DNA of 64,000 nt from Cerioporus squamosus (GCA_022592435.1 JABYQS010000036.1:1-64000); one strand, 5' to 3'. Shown: positions 49,059 to 61,179, numbered from the stretch's first letter. Notes: a model not told the origin generated them from the letters alone. Program-made: numbers and translations.

Positions 49059-51599
49059 ATGGTACATCGAGCTTGGGCCACGGGTGCCATTTTAGCATTG
49101 CTGCAGGTACTAGTGCGCGCGGTGACCGTAACTGACATCCAGGGCCCGTCGTGGCTGTCGCCTCTCAGAGGACAGACGGTCCACAACCTCAGCGGGATCG
49201 TCACAGCGAAGGTACAGTCAGTCCTCCAATCTGCATACCTGTACGTCTCTACTCACAGGGCGCGTTCGTCTTTAGTCCACTTCCGGCTTCTGGATTCAAG
49301 GCGAGCCCGTAGCAGATGTCCGCGTCTCCAACGGGCTTAGTGTATTCACGACGTCCAAGACGGTCCTCGCCTCTGTCAACGTCGGCGATAACGTCAGCCT
49401 CTCTGGCGTCGTCTCAGAGTTCCGCTCGAGTAGCTCCACGAGCTTGAACAACCTCTTCATCACCGAGCTGCAGTCCCCCGCCAACATCACTGTCCTCTCG
49501 TCGAACCACACCCTCGTCCCGCTCGTACTCGGGCCGAGTGGAACGCGCAGCCCTCCGACGCAGAAGCTCTCTGCGCTCGACGGGGACGCGGGCACGGATG
49601 GCTGGCTGGCGGTGCCGGGAAACCAGAGCCTAGTCGATGTGGTGAATGCGACTCTGCAGCCGGACGAGTATGGCATGGACTTTTGGTCCAGTATGGAGGG
49701 CCAGCTTGTGACGGTGAAGAGCCCAGTCGCGATTGACTTCGAAAACGACTTCGGCGAGTTCTGGGTGTACGGAGACTGGGCGGTCACTGGGAAGAACAGC
49801 CGTGGCGGCCTGTCAATCACTTTCGGTACGTGATCCAGTTTCCAGGCGAGATGTTTGGACATAAATTGAAGGTTCGTCCGCGCAGGTCTTGACGACGTCC
49901 CGGACGCGAACCCGGAGACAGTCATCGTGGGATCCCCGCTGGACGGCACGAAGAACCCGAGCGTGTCGCTCGGCAAGACGTTCGAGGACATCACAGGTGT
50001 CATCGTGTATCAGTGAGTGCCGAAGCCTATCCACTTTGACGAGTACGAGTTTAACTTTCGATTCACTCAGATTTGGCTTCTACTATATCCTGCCTCTCAC
50101 TGCGCCTGTGGTCGCATCGACGCCCAGCTCAATCATTTCGCCAGCAACTATCAAACCAAGCAGTGACAGCGAGTGCACGATCACCATCGGCGATTACAAT
50201 GTGAGTGAGTTCTATGCGCGCTGTAACACACCTGGATTGTTGCAGACGGATGTCTCAGATTCTTACTGACGTTTGCACACCAGGTCGAGAACATGGCACC
50301 AACCTCCTCGCACATGCCCACCGTCGCAAACCACATCGCCAACTTTCTCAACACGCCCGACATCATGTTCGTGCAGGAGATCCAAGATAATTCAGGCGCG
50401 ACCGATGACGGCGTCGTCGTTGCCAACCTGACGCTGACGAACCTGGTGACGAAAGTCGCTAGCGCGGGCAATGCGTCGTCGACGTACAGTTTTCTTGAGA
50501 TTGCGCCTCAGGACGACATGGACGGTGGGGAACCTGGTGGAAACATCCGGCAGGCGTACCTGTGAGTGCTTCTCATGCAATGGTCGACTGGCATGCGTCG
50601 ATGAGTTGACGGGTTCGAACTATCATCTACTATCATGCATGACAGATTCAACAGCACGAAGTTCAACCTCGTCCCTGGATCCCCCGCTGGTGGCGCACTG
50701 GATGCCACCGAGCCCCTCCTCGGTGCAGACGGCAAAGTGACCCTCACGTGCGTGTCGTCCTGCTTACATTCAGATCAGTATGGCTCCGATTTGACCGACG
50801 CGCGCACAGTTTCAACCCCGGGCGTATCGACCCCGCAAACGCCGCCTGGAACGCGAGCCGCAAACCCCTGGTCGCCGCCTGGGAGACGCCCTCGGGCGTG
50901 CGTTTCTTTACGATCAACCTCCACCTGACAGCGAAGCTCGACGGGTCGTCTACTCAGGGGGACGCGCGACCCCCGGTTAATGGAGGCGTCGACCAGCGAA
51001 TCGCGCAGGTTGAAACTATCGCGGTGAGTTTTCGAGTTGTGACAGCAAGCTGGTGTCGGGATTCGCCTTCGTGGCACCGGAGTGGATCAGAACCTATTCC
51101 GTTGCGACGATGCGCCACAGACAACTCGGGATGTCCGGACCTTTCTGCGGCCAGTCCAACGGAGTTTCGACCACCCGACGACACTGTACCCTTGTCTCCA
51201 GACACCTGGCTCCCTAGTCACTGTGATGCGTTTCCTCACCACGCTGATGCTAACCCTTGCGCGCCACAGGCCTTCGTCCAAGACCTCCTCTCGCTCGACC
51301 CAAACGCAAACATCATCGTTGGTGGCGACTGCAACGAGTACGTGCAGACGCGTGCCGTCTTCGCGCCCTTCGCCGGGCTGCTCACCGAGCTCGACGAGGC
51401 GTCGGGCGTCCCCCCAGTGGAGCGCTACACGTACCTCTTCGACCAGAACTCGCAGCAGCTCGACCATCTGTTCGTGTCGAGTGCGATAATGCAGCGCGGG
51501 ACCGGCGTGGAGCACGTGCATGTGAACAGCTGGGCAGCGAGCGAGAGCAAGAGGGCTAGCGACCATGATCCGAGCGTTGCGCAGATTAACATTTGCTAG
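49059..51599 (+). CDS. Secreted endonuclease/exonuclease/phosphatase-family nuclease (ExeM/NucH-like)
   Basis: Start MVHRAWATGAILALLQVLVR at 49059 is a signal peptide. An N-terminal OB-fold-like region follows (VTDIQGPSWLSPLRGQTVHN, GIVTAK, GFWIQGEPVADVRVSNGLSV, VNVGDNVSLSGVVSEFR), as in the extracellular nucleases ExeM of Shewanella and NucH of Haloferax. The C-terminal EEP domain has its catalytic motifs: ITIGDYNVENM, FVQEIQDNSG (metal-binding Glu), RFFTINLHLTAK, IIVGGDCNEY and the final RASDHDPSVAQINIC (SDHDP). It should degrade extracellular DNA, possibly for phosphate scavenging. About six introns, one (around 51030-51270) longer than usual. Stop TAG at 51597-51599. Confidence 0.9.
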
Positions 51600-51686
51600 G
51601 GGGGGAGAGATGGTGGCTGTAGTCGCTACATGATTAGCTATGATGATACATTGATGTTTACTTCTCTCGTGGCTGAGGAGGCGAAC

Positions 51687-52982
51687 TTAGCTTGAAGCAG
51701 TCTCCTCACCGCCATCCTCGGCCATGCTCTTCCTGATCTCGTCCCGCCACACACTCGCAAAGTCCATCACGTCCCGTCCGCTACTCATTGTAAGCGCCTC
51801 GATCGGGACCATGTTATGCTGATGTGCAGGCGCGTTTCGCGCAGCGGCAGGGTGACTTGGAGAATCCACCACGCGTAACTCCGGTCTCTCTGGGCGCGCG
51901 AGAAGGAGCGTGTGCAGCTCGTCGTACGTGAAGAGCAGCGGGTCCGTGCGTGGGTGGTACGGGTTAAAGTCGACGATATGCCCTCGCGAGAGGTCGCGCG
52001 TCAGCAGGAAGTCGAAGACGTCTAAGTCGGGATCAGTATGGATCATGTGAGGATACGGTCGCACGAGCTGCTCACAGTCGCCTTGGGTCTGCTCCCACTT
52101 GCCTCTGATGTGGGTTTCCCAGAAGGTAGTCACGGCAGCGAGGACCTTCTCTTGTGTCTCGGTCTCGTTCCAGAAGTCGTAGTAGTTAGGGTCGCGTTGC
52201 GAGATGCCTGACGACAACATCCGTTAGGATTCCAAGGCCGGCGCAGGACCGACGCACCTATGAGAACTTCCTGCCGCACGAAGCACCGCAACTCCCGGGC
52301 GCGGTCGACGGGATACCACTTGCGCAGCACAAGCTCGAGTTCGTAAGGTGCAGGTGCTTGCGGGTCGTGGGCGGGGTCGCATCCGTCGAAGACAAGCTCA
52401 GGGTCAAGGTCGTGCTGCACGAAGTCTGACGACTTGAGCAGTAAGTAGACGTCGGCGGGAGACATGCATTTCAGCGGGATGAGGCTGGTAGCATCCATGC
52501 AGCGTCCTGATCATACGAGTGAGCCCCAGGTGTGATCCCGATGCATCCATGCACATACGCGTGGAGACGAAAAGTTGAGCTTTGGGAACACCGCACCGTA
52601 CTCCGCCACAGCGGCTCTGATCTGTGCATCTAGCTCTGGGAAGGCGAAGCGGGTGCGCTCATCGTCCTCTTCCTCCTCCTCCTCGGAAGGCTCGTCATCT
52701 GAGAGGGAACTCTCTGCCGGGCTGTGAAGAGCCAGAGGGTCGAATGAGACGGGGCGGCGTGTATGGGTGGGCGCGAACGACTAACGCGTCTTCAGCACCT
52801 TCCGGGAGGAACACGCCCTCCGAGTCGAGGTATTCGCGGAAGGACGACGACAGGGGGCGGACGACGGTGGATTTGATGCTGTGGTTGGAAAATGACGGGT
52901 ACCAGGAGGAGAACTGGAAAGCGAGAATTGCATCCGGTGAGTAGACAGGGAACGGTGGTGGTGTAGAGACCGGTGCAGGCAT
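51687..52982 (-). CDS. CDC123: CDC123, eIF2 assembly factor
   Basis: Starts MPAPVSTPPPFPVYSPDAIL at 52982 and ends ETASS-stop at 51687. D123-family landmarks are all present: ILAFQFSSWYPSFSNHSIKS, LDAQIRAAVAEYGAVFPKLN, ATSLIPLKCMSPADVYLLLK, SSDFVQHDL, LRKWYPVDRARELRCFVRQE, ISQRDPNYYDFW, FDFLLTRDLSRGHIVDFNPY and TDPLLFTYDEL. The acidic stretch DDEPSEEEEEEDDE after the first intron is usual. CDC123 has an ATP-grasp fold and joins the gamma subunit of initiation factor eIF2 to the alpha and beta subunits in the cytosol; it is essential in yeast. Length (about 390 residues) is normal for the family. Confidence 0.94.
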
Positions 52983-53313
52983 GTTCTGGGCTAGCTATGG
53001 CCACGGAAACAAATGAAAGAGGAGAAGAGCGACAATCAAACGACAGTTAACGACAGTATTAATCTGCGTTAGTGGCCGCCCTGATCGAGATTAAACGGCT
53101 GGGTCCGGCTTGCTATCAAAGGTAGGTCGCTCGCGGGTAGACCCAAATGAGTGCTCCCGCCATGTCTGACGCTATTAGTATGGCGTCCTCCCACACCCGC
53201 AGCTCCTCACCTTTCTCTCTCTTCAGGCCACCGAGCGCACCAGCTGGCCCTGTCCTCGTCGTGTTTCGATGCTCGCCGTCGCCGCCCGCCACGCCCCCGC
53301 TATCCTGACCGAC
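52983..53313. other. Divergent promoter region
   Basis: Between the CDC123 start and the DUF6534 gene start. No separate gene is seen. Confidence 0.5.
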
Positions 53314-55788
53314 ATGAGCGACCCGGTAGCGACAGCATCCCCGGACGACCTCAGCAAGACGTTCGGTGTACTTCTCATCGGGTTCATCTTCTGCGTCGTT
53401 CTATACGGTCTCACGTTCTTTCGTACGTTTCCTCGCGTCGTCCAACTGCGCGTGGACCTCACGAGCGTCCCAGAAACATACATCTACTATACTCGGTTCC
53501 CTTCTGATCACTTCGGGACGAAATGGACCGTAAGTGCTTCCGTCGCTTCGCCAAGGGTCCCGTTAACCCCGCTACGCCTAGGTTGGACTGCTATGGTACG
53601 CGCTGTACTTGTGCGCTGTTGGACGCGGTACTAACCTCCTGGCAGGGCTGTGGACACGGCGGCAACGACACTCAGTGAGTAAACTCCGTTAGTCTCCTGT
53701 TTCAACCCCCTCTAAGGCTGGCGTTTGCTCTCAGTCTCACATACGTGAGTTGTCACTCCTCTGTTCCGGGAGATTCTGGGAACGGCTCGAGACCCAGAAT
53801 CGACAGAGAACGGCGTGCAACTTTGACCACCCCGTGGTTCGCCCTCTATTCGCGTCGATTCGCAGAGGGTCCCAAAACAAATCTTCGACGAGGTTTCGTG
53901 TCCTCTTTTGATCAGCGTCGGTGTTGTGTAGAGTCCCAGAACCGACAAGAGAACCGGAATCGAGTCGCGAACCTTCTCCAGAGCCGGTACGCCGGTTCGC
54001 GACGGTTCTTCTGGAACCGACAACAACCGTGTCCCGTACCGTTTCTGCGAACCGACCTCGAACCGTCCGCAACCGTCCGCAAACCGCTAACTTGACTACC
54101 CCTATTAGGGGGGCGTCGAATTTGACGATTCGAGGACGGTTCCCCGGACGCTTCGTGAGAGCGGTTCAATCTCGATTCTCCTCGAATTCGGCGAATCGAG
54201 GAGGATTGGCGTTGCGACTCCGGAGTCGCAACGCGCCCTAGACTTCGATTCGGAGCCCCTCGTTTCGCATGCTGGCCAGCGAACCTGCTCTTGAAACGTC
54301 TTCTTGCGTGGGGGTTAGTCAGAGTGCGCGTTGTGATTGTGGTACTTGAATCTCGACGTCTTCAGAATCGTCCCCGAACCTTCAATCGTGACTGCCTCTG
54401 ATACTGATGCCACACCAGCATATATCGCTATCTCATCACCAGTTTCATGCTCCCTTACTCTCAGCTTGTTACCACCAAGTAAGAAGCTTAGTTCTCGCCT
54501 GATGGTCCCCTTACTGACGGATATGCTTCAGGACCTTCCTCGTGAGTTTGTTTTTCACCCCGTCGAATGGTGTCTGACTGTGTAATCCATGATCAGGCTG
54601 CACAAGGCCTAGACGTGAGCTATGATTCGATCCATATGGTCTTTTCATTCTGACATCTCTCGATAACTGTACAGGTCCTTCTCGCTCTCATCGTGCAATC
54701 GTGAGTCGCATGAGCCGCGTGCTCATTGCATTTATCTGACGCGCATCCAGCTACTATGCCTACCGGGTGTACAGCGTCACGGACAAGCGACTTGCCATCC
54801 CTGCTGTCATCGTACGTTGCTCCGTCACCATGTGGATGTAGCGTATCTCACATAAAACAGAGCGCCATAGCCACAGCTGGATGCGGTAAGCTAGTCTATC
54901 TTCTGCCGCTTCATTCAGGCCCGCTCATGCACATCATCAACAGCGCTCAGCATCGCAGGTATCGTCCGGAGGTTAGCACCGTTGTTGTTTCAGAATCCTG
55001 CTTCATTGGCACTAAGCAATTCTTCGTAACAGCGCACAAGAGACCCTCTTCGTCGACCTCATCACCAGCCGCGTGAGGCTCTTGCGCGGGGTCGGCGCCG
55101 CCCTCGCCCTCGCGTCTGATCTCGTCATCGTCGCAGCCATGTTCTACCACATGCAGCCCGCGCGGAGCCCGGGCATGGCGCGCGCCACCGGGCTTTACGA
55201 GAAGGTCGTCGTGTTCGGCTTCAACCGTGGGACGGCCTACTCGGCCGGGCAGCTGCTCTCCCTGATCGTGTTCCTCACCACGGGCCGCCGCCCGGCGTGG
55301 GTCCTCGTCGGCTGGGTCGCGTGCAAGTTCTACGTGAATAGCTTGCTTGCGATGTAAGTGTCGTCCGTACGCTGGTGTGGTTGTTTATATAGTTTGGCCT
55401 GACCGGTGTTTGCCCTCCTAGGTTGAACTTCCGAAACACGCACCGCGGCCGCGGTGTCAACGAGGAGGATAGCTTGAACCAGCACGCGAGCAACCGCTCG
55501 GGCTCGCTGAGCGTTCCTGGGGCTGCGCGGGAGACCACGCGTAGCGTCCAGTTCAGCGTCGACCCCGACGCGAAGACCGGCGACCCGATGAACATCATCG
55601 AGCTCGACATGGTCCGCTCGGAGGCCTACGATGATGACGTGAGTAGTCAATGTTCCTCCCTTGCCCCGTTCCGGCCGGTCCTGACCTGCCGTCCGCCGTT
55701 TCCTTCCTGGAACGCCTCAACGCACATGCAGAGCGGTAAGATCAATGCCACCAGCTCGGTGACGGCACGCTCGGCCATAGGTGGCTAG
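53314..55788 (+). CDS. DUF6534 seven-helix membrane protein split into microexons
   Basis: Start MSDPVATASPDDLSKTFGVL at 53314, stop TAG at 55786-55788. Exons include 53314-53422, 53474-53529, 53582-53595 (14 nt), 53646-53674, 53735-53744 (10 nt), 54419-54478, 54532-54541 (10 nt), 54597-54614 (18 nt), 54675-54700 (26 nt), 54751-54811 and 54861-54885; every junction keeps frame. The protein has seven hydrophobic segments: KTFGVLLIGFIFCVVLYGL, WTVGLLWAVDTAATTL, IYRYLITSFMLPYSQLV, LDVLLALIVQSYYAYRVYSV, KRLAIPAVISAIATAG, GVGAALALASDLVIVAAMFY and SLIVFLTTGRRPAWVL. The QTYIYYTRFPSD and KFYVNSLLAMLNFRNTHRG motifs identify the DUF6533/6534 group, a large Agaricomycete family of receptor-like proteins without known ligand. 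The C-terminal tail is Ser/Asp-rich and cytosolic. A 674-bp intron interrupts it at 53745-54418. Confidence 0.82.
53745..54418 (+). other. 674-bp intron of the DUF6534 gene, palindrome-rich, possible insertion
   Basis: Bounded by GTGAGT at 53745 and CACACCAG at 54418, phase 2 on both sides. It is about ten times longer than the neighbouring introns, contains a 26-bp perfect palindrome, at least two other hairpins (about 54178-54203; CCCCTA-T-TAGGGG near 54102) and many GAACCG/CGGTTC words. No coding frame is convincing. A non-autonomous element inserted in the intron is the likeliest explanation. Confidence 0.6.
54209..54234. repeat. 26-bp perfect palindrome in the long DUF6534 intron
   Basis: Reads the same on both strands across the whole 26 bases, centred on CTCCGGAG. 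Confidence 0.93.
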
Positions 55789-56277
55789 AGTCCGGAGCGC
55801 GGGCGGCGCCGAGACGGGAGCCATGCCTGTTGCAGCGAGAAAGCGAACGTCAGGGTGTTTTCTGGGGAGATAGGACAGGGGTGGGGAGGGTGGGGAGGGG
55901 AGGGGACTCGCACTCACATTCGCAGTGGGGAGCAGATGGCTGTATTCGTGTAGACTACATACAGGCAAAATATATCTCGTGCTCTACACACCCACCCGAC
56001 GCACACTCGAACCCCCAGTTCCCCGGATCTTTCGCACTCTTCCAGTCCGGCCAACCGCGGGTTTGCACTCAGACTCAGACTCGAGAGTGCGCGACCCACC
56101 CGTCAGCGGCGCAATTGCAGCAGAACCCCAGACGTCCGTCCGGCAGGGGATCAACGTGTTCACCGTCCAAGCACCCTGCGCAGTCCCGCAGCTCAAAACT
56201 CGGAGACCGGCTGACAATGTCCACCTGTCAGGAGCCGGGATGCACTTACGGGACTCTCGACGCTGCGATCAACGTGC
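55789..56277. other. Convergent 3' region
   Basis: Lies between the stop of the DUF6534 gene and the stop of minus-strand gene A. G-rich around 55870-55910. No gene is seen. Confidence 0.45.
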
Positions 56278-59200
56278 TCAGCCCGCGACGACGTCTATGC
56301 GCAATACGGCCGCCGGGGATATGCGGCAGTGTGTGCCGGGAATACCATGGGAAAGCGGGAGTTCTCCACCGAGGACGCACGCCGGGAAGACGTGCGGGTG
56401 CGGCACTAGAGGACTGCTAGGATTCACGCTGCCACCTGCTGAGTCGTGAAGCACGGACCTGCGGACAATCTGGAAGCAGTGCCAGTGTGTTAGCGTCAGG
56501 AAGCCATGAACTAAGAAGCCGTTGCTTACCGAGCTGCGTGTCAGGCGGGAGAACGGCGACTTCAAGCGGACGAGAGCCCCGTCGAGACTCGAGGACGATT
56601 CCCGCAGTCTTTGCATCTACCATCGTCATCGTCAGCGCATCGTCATCGTCAACGCATTCCTGAAATGCAGCCAAGCAGTTGTACTCACCCATGATCTATG
56701 CGTGAATTGTCCGCTGTGAAGGCTAGTCAGCTACTAGTGAGCACGCTCAGAGTCGCAAGTTGAGCGGAGATGCTCACAGTCTTCGTTGAGCAATGAGAAG
56801 TCTCCGCAGATTTCCCGGGATGACTCGCCGGAACGGCTCGGGCAAATGCGAGTATGGCGCTGCCGGAATTCGTCGACTACTCCTGGTCCGGCTTTGTCAA
56901 CTTTTGCCGGGCATCGATGTCCGAGTCGGCGACTCAGCGGACAACAGGGGAGAAAGGCGTGTACTCACCGCCAGATCGCGCGCCAGGCTGCGGAGTAGGT
57001 GTCGTAACAGGTGCGAGCTGCGTTGCCCACATGGGGAAAGCAGACCCATCTGTTGCGGAGCCGGGAACTTGCCGCCAGGATAAACGGCCGTCGGCGACCT
57101 GCCAGAGGCAGGATGCAAGCGCGGCCGGGGCTTGTTCGGAGGTGTGTACAGCGGCCACCTGGAAAGGCTGCCAAAGACCCGACCGTCAGGCACTCAGCGT
57201 ACTCGAAGTCAGAAGGCTACTCACCGGGTCCACAGACACAGTCGTAGCCATGTTGTCGACTCGGAGCGACGCGTGTGCGGCTTGTGTCTGTGCTACCCGC
57301 TTTCTGAAGGCCCTCGGAGGTCGCCAGGGAAAGCAGTCTGCATGAGAAGGTCTGTCAGCTCAGCATGTACACGTGTGCATCTCCTCGAACTCGGCTTACT
57401 CACCTGTAGGCTTCGTTCGGAAGGTGCAAGGACAAGTTGAAGAGCAGCCGGCCTCAGTCTTGCAGTGGACTGCCTTGCCGCTGACCCATGCCCGGCCGCC
57501 CGGATCCACATCAAATGCGCTATACAAGCCTCGTTGTCAGAAGCAGCTCAAAGAAAGCAAAGACGTCGAAGAGGTACTGACCGAGTTGCGAGAAACGAGA
57601 GTAGCAGACCGGCCCGCGGAACACGGCGGCCAAATCGCACTCCGGGCGCTTGCCGAGACATGCCTCATTCAAGGCCGCATCGCATCTTCTCTCCGCCTCC
57701 ACCACCATCCTGCCGCTGCCTGACTCCGCGAGTCGGCCATCCCTCTGCCTCTGCCACATCCTCGAGCTGTCTTGATGTCATGGTATTGGTCGCCAGTGAG
57801 AGCTAGAACTCGAGGTAGGTCAGCACATGCAAGCAGAACGCAACAGCCGGTACGTACTTCGACATCCTCTGCCTGCTGCGCCGTCCGACTATATGCACGC
57901 TCCCATTGTCTGGCTCGACGTCGATGCCCCGCAAGACAGTCTCCAGGTAAGTTCGCGTGCACTCGGACCATAGCAGGCAAAAGAGGATGCTGTAGATTGT
58001 CGGAGGACGGGGACAGCAGCCGGTCACCGCTGTGCTTGCTGCTTCTTGTCGCGACGCTCGCCTTTGGGGCTTGCTGTCTGGGGGGACGCGTCCGGAAGAG
58101 CAAGGTCAGTCCACGCTTCGCTCCCCCGCGACGCGTGACGTCATGACCGCGGAAGAGGCAAGTCGCACGGCTGTGGGCGCGAACTCGACTCAGACTCGGC
58201 GAATACTTACTTTTGCTCGATATCTGCTCGTTCTCTGCGATTGTACCCGCACTTGCTTGACTTCACTTGTGCACTGAACTTGCTCTGATCTGTTTTTTCT
58301 GACTGGAGCTTGCACCAAGACCAGCTCAGACGTCTTGACACCTGCTGGCAGGCTGCCAGTGGAGTACTGCACCGGCGCATTCTGCGCAAATTTACTAGGT
58401 ATGGTTGAGCGATGTGATTCTTGGTAGGTAAGTCCACACACCTTCGAGAAACACCGGGTCTAGGCAGCGGCAGCGCATCTTCTGACTTTGCATTCGCTCT
58501 TCTGCCGCTCGTTGGGAAATGGACGGCGTCCGAGAGGTGCAGTCCCACGCTGAGAGCGAACAGTTGAGTAAGTGTATGGTGTCCGAGCGAGGCCATAGAA
58601 CAACATACCTCACGGGTTTTCAGCTGCAGATCGTGCATTCCGAGCCAGAGGACACGAGCACACTGTCTGCTGGTCCACGCAGCGTTCCGACATGCCTTGA
58701 CAGGTGTATACTGAGCGGACAGCAGTCTGCAAGCATCCTGCGAGCCCTACCGCACAAAGACACGTCAGAAGGTATCAATATTGATATCCAGAGGTGCGTA
58801 CCTGCGTCATTGGACAGCAGCCACTTTGGGAGGACGCTGAAGTCGGCAACGGGCACCAGTCGCCTGCCTTGCTGGAGCTGCTGGTCGAATTCAAGCCAGC
58901 GCAGACTGCAGCAGTGTTCCTGCGAGCAGGGAAGGTCAGTGGCCCATTCGAACCGATAACAACGCGCAGCGAGATGCGTCTCCCCCTCTGCTGGCCTCTT
59001 AGTGCCCTAGACACCTGTTGATGCACTAGCATCGTCGATCGGACGCGTCGTCGCACCGTGGACGTACAGAGAATGACCACGAGGTAAGTCGCCAATGGCT
59101 CGGAGTTCCGAGAGGACTATAGCAGCCGCAGTCAGGTACTCACCTCAGTGGCAGGCCGTTGAGGACGGACGACGGCCCCGTGCACTCTGTTGAAGCATGG

Positions 59201-59433
59201 GCCTTCTGCATTGCTGACAAAGCTGAGGAATTGCGGAGGCAATATAGTCGTGGTCGGATGTGAGGGGCACAGGGACATTGAGTCAGGGCAGAAGGGGTAC
59301 TGTGTTGGCTGGAAGGAAGGGGCGGTCGAGCTCGAGTTACGGTGCAGTGTATGCTCCAATTTCCATGAATCAATAGATTGTTTGCTGCCTGAGAACCTTC
59401 GAAGAATATTATGGCCAGCTGACGTGAGAGCAT
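56278..59433 (-). CDS. Unrecognised intron-dense gene A with a Cys-rich segment
   Basis: The 3' half is well supported as eight exons whose phases all agree: about 57770-57582, 57529-57404, 57337-57225, 57167-56969, 56859-56778, 56713-56689 (25 nt), 56616-56530 and 56469-56278, with introns of 52-109 bp bearing CTGAC-type branch sites. Read through, it gives AERRCDAALNEACLGKRPEC, RGPVCYSRFSQLGLYSAFDV, a cysteine cluster (VHCKTEAGCSSTCPCTFRTK then TDCFPWRPPR), LASCLWQVADGRLSWRQVPG, APYSHLPEPFRRVIPGNLRR and a C-terminus GIPGTHCRISPAAVLRIDVV. Upstream exons are less certain: LETVLRGIDVEPDNGSVHIV near 57890, CKLQSEKTDQSKFSAQVKSS near 58290, LEFDQQLQQGRRLVPVADFS near 58850 and LSFVSNAEGPCFNRVHGAVV near 59180. 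I recognise no known domain. The closely spaced cysteines suggest zinc binding. The start and some 5' junctions are unresolved. Confidence 0.5.
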
Positions 59434-61149
59434 GACAATTCGATCAGAATCTCAGAAGAAGATGCGCTTCTCAGCCCACGCACGACGGGGCGCTGGACAT
59501 AGCGCGAAGTCGCTAACAGAATTGAAGACTGACCGAGTCGTTGGTTCTAGCTGTCATCATGACTGGGCAGCTTCCGCTAGACTTCAAGCATGAAACTCCC
59601 AATTTGCAGGATATCTGCAGTCTGTAAGCCATTGCGAGGCTCAGTCGTTCAGTGGAAACGGCTCAGCATTGACTTCAGTCGGGCAACTTTGCTCCTACCG
59701 GTCGCCATTTCTGGAGTAGCCTGTTGCCATAGAAAGCACTATCAGGCAAGACCGAAGAGCATGTAACCGAAAGAAGCACCAGGACAGGGCCGCCGCAATA
59801 TGATCGGAGCATACCACGCCGTGCACCTGGTGTGCCAGGTGTGGTGAGCCTTACTCCCTCCCTGGTTCTTAGTGAGTCTGTCTGAAGATGCATTAAGCTC
59901 TGCATACCAGAGAAACATCTATACTAGCTACTATGTGACAAGGACAAGCCTGTCTGCAGCAATGGCATGAGTTGAAGGGAACCAGCTAGCTGCTAGGTCA
60001 GGGCGGAATTGCGGACTCGGAGGAAGCTGTCAAGATGGCCGCTCACCATTTTCAGGGAAGCTTCTCTAACTCACGCTAGTCCGAAAACATATACGGACTT
60101 CTCACTGAGCGCAGAGCCACGAGAGACTCGGAGTGCATGCCAGAAATAGGGAAGTAGTAGGACTCAGGAGAAGCATTCAAGTCACCAGCACTGCTTATGT
60201 CAGGTCTCCCTTGTATTTGGCACATAGTAACAGAGTTCTCAGGCTGAACTACTATTCATTACAGTGACGGGAGGATCAGACAACAGAATAGCGGCTGCCA
60301 GCTGAAGGAGTTGAGGCCAGGTATGCCATGCCATGCAGCATTATTGTCACTGCACAGGGTGAGGTCACCCAGAAACAGCAGTACAGATTTGCGGGGACAG
60401 ATGTCGAGCAAGTAGTGTATTGGTAGGGGGTAGCACAGTTTCAGAAGCTCCAAGAAGCTACTTGAAGAGCGCAAGCCGGAGCTGAGAATTTCTGGACTCC
60501 GCGGACCGAGCGGCCAGCGCCGTTTCCCGAAACGCGTTGCAACCGAAAGCGGCAATCTAAGCGCTCTACAACTCCGTTCGACGCCTCCTCCGACAAACAT
60601 CACTCCTATGTGCTCAACCCAACTACTGAGCCTCCCAAAGGTCCATAGAGTTGTTTGCAGGTGACGTAGTACGCCTGTGCTCTGTCAACAGCCCAAATGA
60701 CCAAAGTGTTATATTGCAGTATCTACTTAACATGCATGCACCTTCGGGTGCAATCCAAGCAGGTTTACGATGGTTATACCTCAATCACTATCACATCGGC
60801 CATTCTGGTCTACTTAAGTTGCTAGCGCTGAGTATATCTACTGGTCTTAGCATACCTTGCACACCTGAATACTTATATACCTTCCAAAAAGCAGGGAGCT
60901 ACGCTACTCGCCACCTAAGAGCATATCGTCCTCCTCCCTATCTGTCCGCTGAGAATACGACGCGGCCTGAGCCCAGAATAGTCCCATCAAGCTTCTGGCG
61001 TTTAAACGGACATTCTCTGCCACGGCTAGTATGGACTAGTTTTTTTTCCTCCGTTCGCTGAACTGACTTCTGTCCGCCCATCTCCCCAAGACCCTGGCCC
61101 TCTCCCAGCCTCTCCGGATGGTCGTTCAAGCGGTCACGTTGACCCAACC
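59434..61149. other. Divergent intergenic region of genes A and B
   Basis: Between the two intron-dense genes. A-rich and G-rich on the plus strand, with no convincing coding exons. Confidence 0.4.
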
Positions 61150-61179
61150 TTATTCTGTTGAACGCGTTCAACAGAATAA
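61150..61179. repeat. 30-bp perfect palindrome upstream of gene B
   Basis: All 30 bases pair with their own reverse complement, centred on ACGCGT (arm TTATTCTGTTGAACG). It lies roughly 60 bases upstream of the TATA-like element of gene B. Confidence 0.95.
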
